A DNA stretch of 64,000 nt from Streptomonospora nanhaiensis (GTDB lineage: Bacteria > Actinomycetota > Actinomycetes > Streptosporangiales > Streptosporangiaceae). The stretch covers positions 1,612,001-1,676,000 of the forward strand of contig NZ_CP113264.1 in the NCBI RefSeq assembly GCF_026642255.1, in the 5' to 3' direction. How positions within the stretch are numbered: position 1 is the first letter of the stretch; every line of letters begins with the position of its first letter. Below, piece after piece: positions 27,386 through 36,105 of this stretch. The position numbers and the translations under genes are program-made. The notes under the pieces are model-generated. The model searched no databases and was not told where the DNA came from. It saw nothing but the letters and a program-made list of their open reading frames with translations.

Positions 27386-28483
27386 CTACCAGGCGGTGTC
27401 GAGGAACTCCTCCAGCGCCGGGGCGACCCCCTCGGCGAAGGGTCTGTCCGAGTCCAGGACCGCCGCTCCGGGCTCGTCCTCGAAGGCTCGGAGGATGTGG
27501 TCGGTACCGGGCAGGTCCACGCGTTCGGCGCCGTCCAGACCCGTCATGAGCCGGTCCACGTCCTCCCGAGAGACCTGGGCGTCGTCCTCCCCCCACAGGA
27601 CCAGGACCGGTGTGCCCTCGGGCAGGTCGCGACCGAGTTCGACGGGGTCGAGGCCGTCCATGAACGCGAGGAAGTCGGCGTTCCACGGTGTGTAGACGCC
27701 GAACCGGTCGCTCTCCTGCGACGTGAGGTCGCGTCCTCCCCTGACCGCGGCCCGCCCGGCGCGCATGTCCGAGAGGAGCTGCACCGCCTCCGCCTCCTCG
27801 ATCTGGCCCGCCCCCTCCGCCATGCGGACCTGCTCGGTGACCTGGCGGTCGAGGAGGTCCAGGTAGCGCGTGCCCGGAGGGGCGGCCAGCACCAGCGCGG
27901 GCGAGGGGTGCCCGGAGCCGATGAGCTCGTGGGCGCGCAGGGCGTAGAGGGCGCCCTCGCTGTGGCCGACGACGACCACGCGCCCCGGGTCCACCTCGGG
28001 CTGCGCGACGAGCTCCTCGTACGCCGCCACGACCTGCCGGTCGAAGACCCCGGGGTCCACAGGGGCGATCGTCCGGACGCCCCCGGGGCCGGTCTCCTCC
28101 CCGGTCTGCGGGTCCGGGCCGCTGCCGAACTTGTCGTAGCGCAGCGAGGCCACACCGGCTTCGGCGAGTACGCGGGAGAGGTTGCGGTTGGTGTCGGCGT
28201 CGGGCCGCGCGGGCGCGTTGCCGTCGCGGTCGGTGGGACCGCTGCCGGAGATGATGAGTGCGCCGGGGACCCTCCCGGACGCGTCGTGCGGTGTGCGGAA
28301 GCTCGCGGAGACCTCGTGCCCGCCGCCCTCGAAGGCGAGTTCGCGCTCGACCCCGCCGGCACCGGGGGGCTCGGCGCCGCCTGTGTCGGCCGGGGCGCAG
28401 GCGGCGGAGAGCAGGACCGCGAGGGCACCGCCGACCAGTGCGGCGCGCGGTCGGGCGGAGGGGGAGGAGAGTGGTGTGGACAC
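27386..28483 (-). CDS. Alpha/beta-hydrolase lipoprotein
   Basis: 365 residues. Signal peptide with lipobox LSAAC (cysteine near 29), so likely anchored outside the membrane. Hydrolase core: SGSGPTDRDGN (oxyanion region), nucleophile elbow VVVGHSEGALYAL, acid in VLVLWGEDDAQVS and histidine in LPGTDHILRAF. Resembles secreted serine esterases/dienelactone-hydrolase-like peptidases; substrate unknown. GTG 28483 follows TAGGCT by 6 bases and has no ribosome site, so leaderless. Convergent with the two membrane-anchored proteins. Confidence 0.85.
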   Translation of the reverse strand: MSTPLSSPSARPRAALVGGALAVLLSAACAPADTGGAEPPGAGGVERELAFEGGGHEVSASFRTPHDASGRVPGALIISGSGPTDRDGNAPARPDADTNRNLSRVLAEAGVASLRYDKFGSGPDPQTGEETGPGGVRTIAPVDPGVFDRQVVAAYEELVAQPEVDPGRVVVVGHSEGALYALRAHELIGSGHPSPALVLAAPPGTRYLDLLDRQVTEQVRMAEGAGQIEEAEAVQLLSDMRAGRAAVRGGRDLTSQESDRFGVYTPWNADFLAFMDGLDPVELGRDLPEGTPVLVLWGEDDAQVSREDVDRLMTGLDGAERVDLPGTDHILRAFEDEPGAAVLDSDRPFAEGVAPALEEFLDTAW

Positions 28484-28653
28484 GGTTCCAGCCTAGCGGC
28501 CCCGCCCGGCGGGCCCCCGTCGTCCACAGGCCCTCCCGCGACCGTGCGCCTGCCGGGCGGCCCATGCCCGGGAGGCCGGGGATGCGCCGAGGTTCCCGCG
28601 ACCGCGCGCGTGCCGAGCGGCCCCGGCCGCCGGGCGCCCGCGCGCACGGCACG

Positions 28654-28690
28654 GCGCCCCCGGGCCGTCGCAGGACGGCGCCGGGGGCGC
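28654..28690 (-). terminator. lexA terminator
   Basis: 10-bp outer stem (28654-28663 with 28681-28690) enclosing a second 5-bp stem, just beyond the lexA stop. Confidence 0.65.
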
Positions 28691-28713
28691 GGGGCAGTGG
28701 GGCCGGACCGGGG

Positions 28714-29433
28714 TCAGACGCGTCGCATGACCGCGACGACCTTGCCCAGGACGGTGGCGGCGTCCCCGTTGATCGGCTCGTAGGCCTTGTTGCGCGGCAT
28801 CAGCCAGACGTGGCCGTCCTCCTCGCGGCGCAGGACCTTGACGGTCGCCTCGTCGTCCAGCAGGGCCGCCACGATGTCACCGTTGTTGGCGTCCTGCTGC
28901 TGGCGGACCACGACCAGGTCGCCGTCGGTGATGGCGGCGTCGATCATCGAGTCGCCGACCACGGTGAGCATGAACAGGCGGCCCTCCCCGACCAGCTGGC
29001 GGGGCAGCGCGAGCACGTCCTCCACCGACTCCTCGGCCAGGATGGGCCCGCCGGCGGCGATGCGGCCGACCAGGGGCACGGCCGCGGCGCGCGAGGGGTC
29101 GATGTCCTCGGGGGTCACGGTCCGGCCGGAGGAGCGGCCGGGCGAGCGCAGCTCCACCGCCCGGGGCCTGTTCTGGTCCCGGTGCAGGTAGCCCTTGCGC
29201 TGGAGGACCTTGAGCTGGTGCGCCACGCTGGAGGGGCTGGAGAGGCCGACCGCTTCCCCGATTTCCCTTATCGACGGGGGGAAGCCCCGCTCGCGCACAT
29301 ACCGCTGGATGCAGTTCAGGACGCTCTGCTGTCGGGCGGTGAGTTTGGGGGCTTCGGGCGTGGATCCCCCCGTGTTCCCCACTGCGGTGAGAACGGCGGT
29401 GGAATCTGCGGTTCCGGGATTCTCCTCCGGCAC
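28714..29433 (-). CDS. lexA: LexA SOS repressor
   Basis: 239 residues. Winged helix-turn-helix (about 31-95: [53 protein letters not shown]), cleavage site Ala127-Gly128 in RIAAGGPI, catalytic Ser162 in [11 protein letters not shown] and Lys199 in EATVKVLRR. Represses DNA-damage genes until RecA-stimulated self-cleavage. GTG 29433 is chosen because GAGGAGG lies 7 bases ahead; the frame stays open to 29583 but without such support. An SOS box lies 147 bp upstream of the start. Confidence 0.95.
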   Translation of the reverse strand: MPEENPGTADSTAVLTAVGNTGGSTPEAPKLTARQQSVLNCIQRYVRERGFPPSIREIGEAVGLSSPSSVAHQLKVLQRKGYLHRDQNRPRAVELRSPGRSSGRTVTPEDIDPSRAAAVPLVGRIAAGGPILAEESVEDVLALPRQLVGEGRLFMLTVVGDSMIDAAITDGDLVVVRQQQDANNGDIVAALLDDEATVKVLRREEDGHVWLMPRNKAYEPINGDAATVLGKVVAVMRRV

Positions 29434-29579
29434 GGCCGGGCCTCCTCGGCATTCGGTTCGGTCAGGGCCTGATTGCGTGACTGGCCACCACCGGTCCGCA
29501 ACCGCGCCGACCTGGGGTCCGCGTGATGGCGAAACCAGCGTGAAATCACAGTCAACATTAGACGTTGCGCACGGTGATA

Positions 29580-29595
29580 TCAAACAAGCGTTCGA
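29580..29595. promoter_or_regulatory. LexA (SOS) box
   Basis: tcaaacaagcgttcga matches the actinobacterial SOS consensus TCGAACRNRTGTTCGA at 14 of 16 positions. Upstream of lexA, so autoregulation. Confidence 0.75.
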
Positions 29596-29654
29596 TGGCT
29601 CGGTCCATTGTCCCGCGTGTTTTCGCGGTCAATTTCCGGCCTCTACCGACGTGT

Positions 29655-29666
29655 GTACACGTGTTC
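29655..29666. promoter_or_regulatory. Second LexA-like core
   Basis: gtacacgtgttc differs from the core GAACACGTGTTC at one base. It is 60-75 bp from the first box and might be a secondary operator. Confidence 0.4.
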
Positions 29667-29989
29667 ACGTGGTGTTGTCCCCGGAATGCGCGAACACGTC
29701 TCCCCGAGGGCGGTTCCGGGGGATGTGGGACTGGTCTCCCGGATCCCGGGGGCGATGTCGGAACCCCCTCGTGGAACGTGCTTCCGGGCGCGGCGGGCCG
29801 CCGGTCGCAGCGGGCGCCGGGGGCCTCCGCCGCTATTCTTGTCGACGGAGCCGGACGCCCCCGGGGCGGCCCGGCGCCCCTGCGCCCCCATGTCCGCCCC
29901 CTGCCTCCGCCGCGGGTCCCGTCGCGTGTCCGCGTGCGGGACACGCGGGCCGCGGAGTTGCGGGCCACCCCTTGCTGCGCCTAAGTTCG

Positions 29990-30050
29990 ACCACAACATC
30001 TGGTGCTTTCGCGGGATGGATTGCCCAGGAGTTGTGGTTTAGTAGAGATA
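29990..30050 (+). promoter_or_regulatory. Candidate NrdR boxes upstream of nrdR-nrdJ
   Basis: accacaacatctggtg (29990-30005) resembles the NrdR-box pattern acaCwAtATaTwGtgt. The heptamers ccacaac (29991-29997) and gttgtgg (30031-30037) are inverted copies 40 bp apart, and a second, weaker NrdR-like element (30021-30036) sits 31 bp on, the usual three-turn spacing. NrdR would repress its own operon here. Confidence 0.4.
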
Positions 30051-30088
30051 CAGGGTGTCGATTCGGTGAGGGAAGCAGGTGAACCAGG

Positions 30089-30592
30089 ATGCACTGTCCG
30101 TTCTGCCGCCATCCGGACACCAGGGTGATCGACAGCAGGTCCACCGACGACGGCGCGGCCATCAGGCGCCGCCGGTCCTGCCCGGTGTGCGAGCGCAGGT
30201 TCACCACGCAGGAGACCGTCCTGCTGATGGTCGCCAAGCGCTCCGGGGTCACCGAGCCCTTCAGCCGTACCAAGATCATCGCCGGGGTGCGCCGGGCCTG
30301 CCAGGGCCGCCCCGTCTCCGAGGACGCGCTCGCCAAGCTCGGCCAGCAGGTCGAGGAGGAGATCCGCGGACGCGGCGTCGCCGAGGTGCCGGCCCACGAG
30401 ATCGGCCTGGCCATCCTCGGCCCGATGCGTGACCTGGACGAGGTGGCCTACCTGCACTTCGCCAGCGTCTACCGCGGTTTCGAGAGCCTCGCCGACTTCG
30501 AGGCCGAGATCGCCAGCCTGCGGCAGGACCGGGAGGACGGCGACGGCGGCGCGGCCGGCCCCCTCCCCGAGAGCAGCACCACCACCGGGTAG
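30089..30592 (+). CDS. nrdR: Transcriptional repressor NrdR
   Basis: 167 residues. Zinc ribbon with Cys3, Cys6, Cys31 and Cys34 ([34 protein letters not shown]), then an ATP-cone domain (about 49-139: [29 protein letters not shown] and so on) that senses ATP/dATP. Represses ribonucleotide reductase genes. Directly precedes nrdJ, the conserved actinobacterial arrangement. C-terminal 20 residues are disordered. Confidence 0.96.
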   Translation: MHCPFCRHPDTRVIDSRSTDDGAAIRRRRSCPVCERRFTTQETVLLMVAKRSGVTEPFSRTKIIAGVRRACQGRPVSEDALAKLGQQVEEEIRGRGVAEVPAHEIGLAILGPMRDLDEVAYLHFASVYRGFESLADFEAEIASLRQDREDGDGGAAGPLPESSTTTG

Positions 30593-30746
30593 CGCCCCCG
30601 CGGCCGGGAGAGGGCCGCGGGCGGGGCACCGCAGGGGCCGGCCGGACACCGCGGGACACGTCCTCCCGTGACCGGCCGTCCCGTATTCCAAGGACGCCGT
30701 GCACGGTTGGGCAGGCCGTGCCCACGAGGTAGGGGGAGAATCCACG

Positions 30747-33581
30747 ATGACGGAAACCGCCAGCGGTTCGACGGGGCGCAAGGGCAAGGGGAGCCGCAAG
30801 GGCCTGAAGATCAAGCGGGTCTTCACGACCCCCGGGACGCACCCGTACGACTCCCTGGAGTGGGAGCGCCGCGACGTCGTCATGACCAACTGGCGTGACG
30901 GCACGGTCAACTTCGAGCAGCGCGGCGTGGAGTTCCCCGCCTCCTGGTCCATGAACGCCACCCAGATCGTGGCGAGCAAGTACTTCCGCGGAGCCGTCGG
31001 CACCCCCGAGCGCGAGTGGAGCCTCAAGCAGCTCATCGACCGCGTCGTCGGCGTCTACACCGCGACCGGCGTCGAGCACGGCTACTTCGCCGGCGACGAG
31101 GACGCGGAGATCTTCGACCACGAGCTCAAGCACGCCCTCGCCAACCAGCTGTTCAGCTTCAACTCGCCGGTGTGGTTCAACGTCGGGACGGCCTCGGCGC
31201 AGCAGGTCAGCGCGTGCTTCATCCTCTCCGTCGACGACACCATGGAGTCGATCCTCGACTGGTACAAGGAAGAGGGGATCATCTTCAAGGGCGGGTCCGG
31301 CGCGGGTGTGAACCTCTCCCGCATCCGCTCCAGCAAGGAGCTGCTGTCCTCGGGCGGCACGGCCTCCGGACCCGTGTCCTTCATGCGCGGAGCCGACGCC
31401 TCGGCCGGGACCATCAAGTCCGGCGGAGCCACCCGCCGGGCCGCCAAGATGGTCGTCCTGGACGTCGACCACCCCGACATCGAGGAGTTCGTCGAGACCA
31501 AGGCCCGCGAGGAGCACAAGATCCGCGCCCTGCGCGACGCCGGCTTCGACGTGGACCTGGGCGGCGCCGACATGTTCAGCGTCCAGTACCAGAACGCCAA
31601 CAACTCCGTCCGCGTCTCCGACGCGTTCATGCGCGCCGTCGACACCGGCTCCGAGTTCGGCCTCACCTCCCGCACCACCGGCGAGGTCGTCGCCACCGTG
31701 GACGCCAAGGACCTCTTCACCCGGATGGCCAGGGCCGCCTGGGAGTGCGCCGACCCCGGCATCCAGTACGACGGCACCATCCAGGACTGGCACACCAACC
31801 CCGAGACCGGGCGGATCAGCGCCAGCAACCCGTGCAGCGAGTACCTGTCCCTGGACGACTCGTCCTGCAACCTGGCCTCGATCAACCTGCTGAAGTTCCT
31901 GCGCGAGGACGACACCTTCGACGTCGAGGGCTTCACCAGGCTCACCGAGCTGGTCATCACGGCGATGGACATCTCCATCACCTTCGCCGACTTCCCGACC
32001 GAGAAGATCGGTGAGACGACCCGCTCCTACCGCCAGCTCGGCATCGGCTACGCCAACCTGGGCGCCCTCCTCATGGCCACCGGCCACGCCTACGACTCCG
32101 ACGGCGGCCGCGCCGTCGCCGCCGCCGTCACCTCGCTGATGACCGGCACCGCCTACCGCCGCAGCGCGGAGCTGGCCGGGGTGGTCGGCCCCTACGACGG
32201 CTACAAGCGCAACGAGCAGGCCCACAAGCGCGTCATGCGCAAGCACGCCGCCGCCAACGACGACCTGCGCACGGTGACCTCCCTGGAGGAGCCCGTCCAC
32301 GCCGCGGCCACCCGCGAGTGGGCCGAGTGCCTCAGGGTCGGGGAGCGCAACGGCTGGCGCAACGCCCAGGCGAGCCTGCTCGCGCCCACCGGCACCATCG
32401 GCTTCATGATGGACTGCGACACCACCGGCATCGAGCCCGACTTCTCGCTGGTCAAGTTCAAGAAGCTGGTCGGCGGCGGTTCGATGCAGATCGTCAACCA
32501 GGCCATCCCGCGCGCGCTCGCGAACCTGGGCTACCAGGACGAGCAGGCCGAGGCGATCGTCGAGTACGTCGCCGGGAACGGCCACGTCGTGGACGCCCCC
32601 TCCCTGCGTCCCGAGCACTACGAGGTGTTCGACTGCGCGATGGGCCGCCGCTACATCAAGCCCATGGGCCACGTGCGGATGATGGCCGCCGTGCAGCCGT
32701 TCCTGTCCGGCGCGATCTCCAAGACGGTGAACGTGCCGGAGGACGCCACGGTCGAGGACTTCGAGCACATCTACTTCCAGGGCTGGAAGCTGGGCCTGAA
32801 GGCGCTCGCCGTCTACCGCGACAACTGCAAGGTCGGCCAGCCGCTGTCGACGGGCGCGTCGGAGAAGGAGGAGGCGGAGCCCGAGGTGCGGACCGTCGAG
32901 GTGGCCCGCCCGGTCCGCCGCCGCCTGCCCAAGAAGCGTCCGAGCGAGACCACCTCGTTCTCCGTGGGCGGCGCCGAGGGGTACATCACGGCGGGCTCCT
33001 ACCCGGACGACGGCCTGGGCGAGGTCTTCATGAAGCTCGGCAAGCAGGGTTCGACCCTGGCCGGGGTCATGGACGCGTTCTCCATCGCGATCTCCATCGC
33101 CCTCCAGTACGGGGTGCCGCTGGAGACCTACGTGGACAAGTTCACCAACATGCGGTTCGACCCGGCGGGCATGACCGACGACCCGGACATCCGCATGGCC
33201 CAGTCGGTGGTGGACTACATCTTCCGCCGCCTGGCCCTGGACCACCTGCCCTACGAGGAGCGCGCGGCCCTGGGCGTCCTGTCGGCCTCCGAGCGCCAGG
33301 CGCAGCTCGCGGGCGAGGACCCGGCCCAGGTCGCCGCCCAGGTGGAGTCCTACGCCCAGTCCGCCGCCACCCACGGGGCGGAGGCGCCCGGGACCCCGGA
33401 CGCGCCCGCTCCGCAGGCGTCCCCGGCGGAGCCCGCCGAGGTGCACTCCACGGCGGACCTGCTGGCCGGCCAGGGGTTCGTCGCCGACGCGCCGCTGTGC
33501 GTCACCTGCGGCACCAGGATGCGGCCCTCCGGCAGCTGCTACGCCTGCGAGGGCTGCGGCTCCACCAGCGGTTGCAGCTGA
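30747..33581 (+). CDS. nrdJ: Adenosylcobalamin-dependent (class II) ribonucleotide reductase
   Basis: 944 residues. Reduces ribonucleotides to deoxyribonucleotides with B12 instead of oxygen or a di-iron subunit. Visible: SPVWFNVG, QVSACFILSVDDTMESILDWYKEEGIIFKGGSGAGVNLSRIRS, the catalytic NPCSEYLSLDDSSCNLASINL with active-site cysteine/glutamate, PTGTIGFMMDCDTTGIEPDF, and a C-terminal cysteine-rich tail (CVTCGTRMRPSGSCYACEGCG) for reduction or zinc. ATG 30747 follows AGGGGGAGA. Co-transcribed with nrdR. No cobalamin riboswitch is seen, as expected for the B12-using enzyme. Confidence 0.96.
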   Translation: MTETASGSTGRKGKGSRKGLKIKRVFTTPGTHPYDSLEWERRDVVMTNWRDGTVNFEQRGVEFPASWSMNATQIVASKYFRGAVGTPEREWSLKQLIDRVVGVYTATGVEHGYFAGDEDAEIFDHELKHALANQLFSFNSPVWFNVGTASAQQVSACFILSVDDTMESILDWYKEEGIIFKGGSGAGVNLSRIRSSKELLSSGGTASGPVSFMRGADASAGTIKSGGATRRAAKMVVLDVDHPDIEEFVETKAREEHKIRALRDAGFDVDLGGADMFSVQYQNANNSVRVSDAFMRAVDTGSEFGLTSRTTGEVVATVDAKDLFTRMARAAWECADPGIQYDGTIQDWHTNPETGRISASNPCSEYLSLDDSSCNLASINLLKFLREDDTFDVEGFTRLTELVITAMDISITFADFPTEKIGETTRSYRQLGIGYANLGALLMATGHAYDSDGGRAVAAAVTSLMTGTAYRRSAELAGVVGPYDGYKRNEQAHKRVMRKHAAANDDLRTVTSLEEPVHAAATREWAECLRVGERNGWRNAQASLLAPTGTIGFMMDCDTTGIEPDFSLVKFKKLVGGGSMQIVNQAIPRALANLGYQDEQAEAIVEYVAGNGHVVDAPSLRPEHYEVFDCAMGRRYIKPMGHVRMMAAVQPFLSGAISKTVNVPEDATVEDFEHIYFQGWKLGLKALAVYRDNCKVGQPLSTGASEKEEAEPEVRTVEVARPVRRRLPKKRPSETTSFSVGGAEGYITAGSYPDDGLGEVFMKLGKQGSTLAGVMDAFSIAISIALQYGVPLETYVDKFTNMRFDPAGMTDDPDIRMAQSVVDYIFRRLALDHLPYEERAALGVLSASERQAQLAGEDPAQVAAQVESYAQSAATHGAEAPGTPDAPAPQASPAEPAEVHSTADLLAGQGFVADAPLCVTCGTRMRPSGSCYACEGCGSTSGCS

Positions 33582-33590
33582 TCGCACGAC

Positions 33591-33655
33591 GGCCCCGAGC
33601 GGGGCCGGGACACGCCCGCCGGGGGCGGGGGCCGTACGGCCCCCGCCCCCGGCGG
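33591..33655. terminator. Double hairpin after nrdJ, including a 40-bp perfect palindrome
   Basis: First a 6-bp stem with gagc loop (33591-33606), then a perfect uninterrupted palindrome with 20-bp arms meeting at 33635/33636. It separates nrdJ from the convergent gene ending at 33701 and would stop transcription from both sides. Confidence 0.75.
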
Positions 33656-33700
33656 CGATTCCGGAGGGGCCCGCCCTCCGGCCCGGCGGCGGCCGGGGCC

Positions 33701-34000
33701 TCAGCCGCGGTCGCCCGCGGCGACGGCGACCGCCGCGGTGGCGGCGGTCACGCCGAGCACGGCTGGCCACGAGCCGACCTTCCGGGCCAGCGGGTGCGCC
33801 AGGCCGAACGCTCCCACGTACACCGCGGTGAGCGCGACCGCCGTGCCCACGCCGGACCGGCGGCGCCACGTCTCGAACGCCGCGGCGCCGAAACCGGCCA
33901 GCACCGCCCCGCCCAGCGGCCGGTTGCCGGTGGCGCGGGCCACCGAGTACCCGCCGACCAGACCCGCGGTGGTGAGAACGGCGCTGGGCACTGCTGGCAT
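33701..34000 (-). CDS. Small membrane protein, function unknown
   Basis: 99 residues, Ala/Val/Gly-rich with about three membrane helices (AVLTTAGLVGGYSVARA; GGAVLAGFGAAAFETW; VGTAVALTAVYVGAFGLAHPLARKVGSWPAVLGVTAATAAVAVAAG). ATG 34000 follows a good AGGGAAGGAAG site. Family not recognised. Confidence 0.7.
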   Translation of the reverse strand: MPAVPSAVLTTAGLVGGYSVARATGNRPLGGAVLAGFGAAAFETWRRRSGVGTAVALTAVYVGAFGLAHPLARKVGSWPAVLGVTAATAAVAVAAGDRG

Positions 34001-34314
34001 CGTGCTTCCTTCCCTCGTCCCGGCCGGAGCCGGCGCGGTGCGTGCGGGACCGACGTTATCCCCGCGCCCGTGGGCGCGCCACGCGGCGCGCATGCGTCGG
34101 GGGAGGGGAGCGGCGTTGACCTGGGAGGTGACAGGAGAGCCCGCCCGTCACACTCCGGACACGAGGGCTGGGTTTCGGGCATAGCTCATGACAGGGTTGA
34201 TGCTGTCCCCTAACGCCTCGCAGCGCACGGAACCGGTCCCGACCTGGAACCGGACCGCGGTACGCGGCGTCGAAGCGGATAGTTCCCCGACCCCTGACCA
34301 AGGAGTTCCCGCCT
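34001..34314. other. Divergent spacer before the SPFH operon
   Basis: No gene. Carries the promoters of the small membrane protein (minus) and of the SPFH pair (plus). A ribosome site AAGGAG lies at 34300-34305 before the ATG at 34315. No strong operator recognised. Confidence 0.4.
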
Positions 34315-36105
34315 ATGTCGTTCGCGCAGACCGTGCGCGGCGCGGCCGGCGCCGTCGCCCAAGGGGGCGATCCGCGCCAGGCCGTGTCCGACGCGCTCCA
34401 CCAGGCCTCCTCGCAGGTCACCGAGGGCAGTGGCCTCGACCCCCGCGACTTCGTCGCCGCCCGAGAACAGGGCGACTCCGTGGGCACCCGGATCGAGCAG
34501 AAGAGCACCTCGCTCAACAACGCGGGCGAGGCGCTCAACCGCAGCTACTACGAGCGCGGCAGCGGCGGCCCGGTCCACGTCATCTGCACGATGGTGATCC
34601 CCAAGGGCCGCACCCTCGTGACGATGCTCCCCGCGATCCTGCTCCTCGTCCTGGGGGTCCTCGGCGCCTTCACCGTGCTCCTCCCGCAGGCCATCGCCGG
34701 CGGAAACCCGCTGATCAACCCGTTCTTCGGCCTTCACTACTGGATCATCACCCTCGCGATCGCCGCGTTCATGTGGTGGCGCCAGGGCATGGTGATGGTG
34801 CCGGAGGGCTGCGAGGCGATCGTCACCCGGTTCGGCAAGATGGAGAACATCTACCAGCCCGGCCGGGTCACGCTCCTCAACCCCTGGAAGCGCGTCTCCT
34901 ACATCGTCAACACCACCCGGGAGTACCCCTTCAACGCGCCGATCCGCTCGGCCCCCACCAAGAGCGGCGTGCAGGCCTCCATCGACCTGTTCGTGCAGTT
35001 CAGGATCAAGAACGCCACCGACTTCGTCTACACGCTGGGCGGGGTGAACGGCTTCCAGGAGAAGCTCAACAACGCGATCAGCGAGACCACCCGGAGCCTC
35101 GTCTACGAGCAGGAGGCCTCGGCGATCTACGACATGGTCGGCGACAACACGCAGAGCCTCGTGGAGCAGCTCAACCGGCAGTTCAGCGGGATCGTCGAGC
35201 TGACCAGCGCCAACATCACCCACGCCGAGCCCTCCAACCAGGAGTACCGGATGGACCTGGCGGCGCCGGAGATGGTCCGCGTGGCCAAGGACGCCTACAC
35301 GTTCGAGTACGAGCTCCAGCTGCGCAAGGAGCAGAACGAGGGCGACCTGAACAAGGAGCTCGCGACCCTCAACGAGACCCTCTCCGCGATCCAGGCCGAC
35401 ATCGCGCAGTACCAGGCGCAGATGGACACCGCGCTGGAGCGGGAGACCAACAGGGCGCGGGCCACCGCCCGCCAGCGCTTCGTCGAGGCCGAGTCCGAGG
35501 CCAACGCCAACGCCGCGCTCCTCCAGGCGCAGGCCCTGGACATCCGCGCGGTCAGCGCGGCCGAGGCCCCCGAGATCCTCAACTACCGCTTCCGGGAGAA
35601 CCTCCTGGACAAGCTGGAGTCGGTCGCCGACAGCCTCCCGCAGGTCCTGCGGATCGGCTCGGGCGACGCCGCCAGCGTCGACTACCTGCGCATCGCGCAG
35701 GAGATCATCGGCCAGGCCGACACCGCCCTGTTCTCCCAGGAGGACATGGAGGCCATCCGCTCCCGGCTGGGCGACATCCGGGGCCGCATCGTCGAGCGCC
35801 AGCAGGAGATCGACGCGCTCCTCGCGGACGACGACGGCGACGCCGCGGGCCGGCCGGCCGGGGAGGACCCGGGCGAGGACCTGGTGGAGGAGATCCGCCA
35901 GTCCGTCTCCGAGCAGGCCATCGACGAGCGCCTCGCCGAGGCGCCCCGGCAGCCCCGGGGGGACGGGGAGGCGGACGCCTTCACCGCACCGTCCGACGCC
36001 CCGGCGCCCTCCGGCGGACCGCGCCACGACCCCGAGCACCCGCCCCCGCCCCCGTGGTCGCAGCACGGTCCGCAGGGGTCCGGCCCGAACCAGGGAGGTC
36101 AGTAG
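34315..36105 (+). CDS. SPFH/band-7 (stomatin-like) membrane protein, first of a tandem pair
   Basis: 596 residues. Cytoplasmic lead of about 100, membrane helices near 101-125 and 141-156, then an SPFH domain (about 160-340: GMVMVPEGCEAIVTRFGKMENIYQPGRVTLLNPWKRVSYIVNTTREYPFNAP) and a long coiled coil (about 345-430, EQNEGDLNKELATLNETLSAIQADIAQYQAQMDTALERETNRARATARQRFVEAE). The C-terminal 130 residues are acidic then Pro/Gly-rich and probably disordered. SPFH proteins form membrane microdomains or cages around proteases. No NfeD or FtsH is adjacent. Stop TAG directly abuts the ATG of the second gene. Confidence 0.85.
   Translation: MSFAQTVRGAAGAVAQGGDPRQAVSDALHQASSQVTEGSGLDPRDFVAAREQGDSVGTRIEQKSTSLNNAGEALNRSYYERGSGGPVHVICTMVIPKGRTLVTMLPAILLLVLGVLGAFTVLLPQAIAGGNPLINPFFGLHYWIITLAIAAFMWWRQGMVMVPEGCEAIVTRFGKMENIYQPGRVTLLNPWKRVSYIVNTTREYPFNAPIRSAPTKSGVQASIDLFVQFRIKNATDFVYTLGGVNGFQEKLNNAISETTRSLVYEQEASAIYDMVGDNTQSLVEQLNRQFSGIVELTSANITHAEPSNQEYRMDLAAPEMVRVAKDAYTFEYELQLRKEQNEGDLNKELATLNETLSAIQADIAQYQAQMDTALERETNRARATARQRFVEAESEANANAALLQAQALDIRAVSAAEAPEILNYRFRENLLDKLESVADSLPQVLRIGSGDAASVDYLRIAQEIIGQADTALFSQEDMEAIRSRLGDIRGRIVERQQEIDALLADDDGDAAGRPAGEDPGEDLVEEIRQSVSEQAIDERLAEAPRQPRGDGEADAFTAPSDAPAPSGGPRHDPEHPPPPPWSQHGPQGSGPNQGGQ

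Larger units (their letters stand above)
29434..30088. other. 655-bp divergent control region between lexA and nrdR
   Basis: No gene. Holds a good SOS box (29580-29595), further LexA-like cores at 29655-29666 and 29689-29702, then GC-rich DNA of unknown purpose, and NrdR-box-like elements at 29990-30040 next to the nrdR start. AT content is higher around 29560-29670 than elsewhere. Confidence 0.6.

Noticed and set aside
30593..30746. Cobalamin riboswitch before nrdJ
   Set aside because: No B12-box-like core and too short; also not expected for the B12-dependent enzyme.
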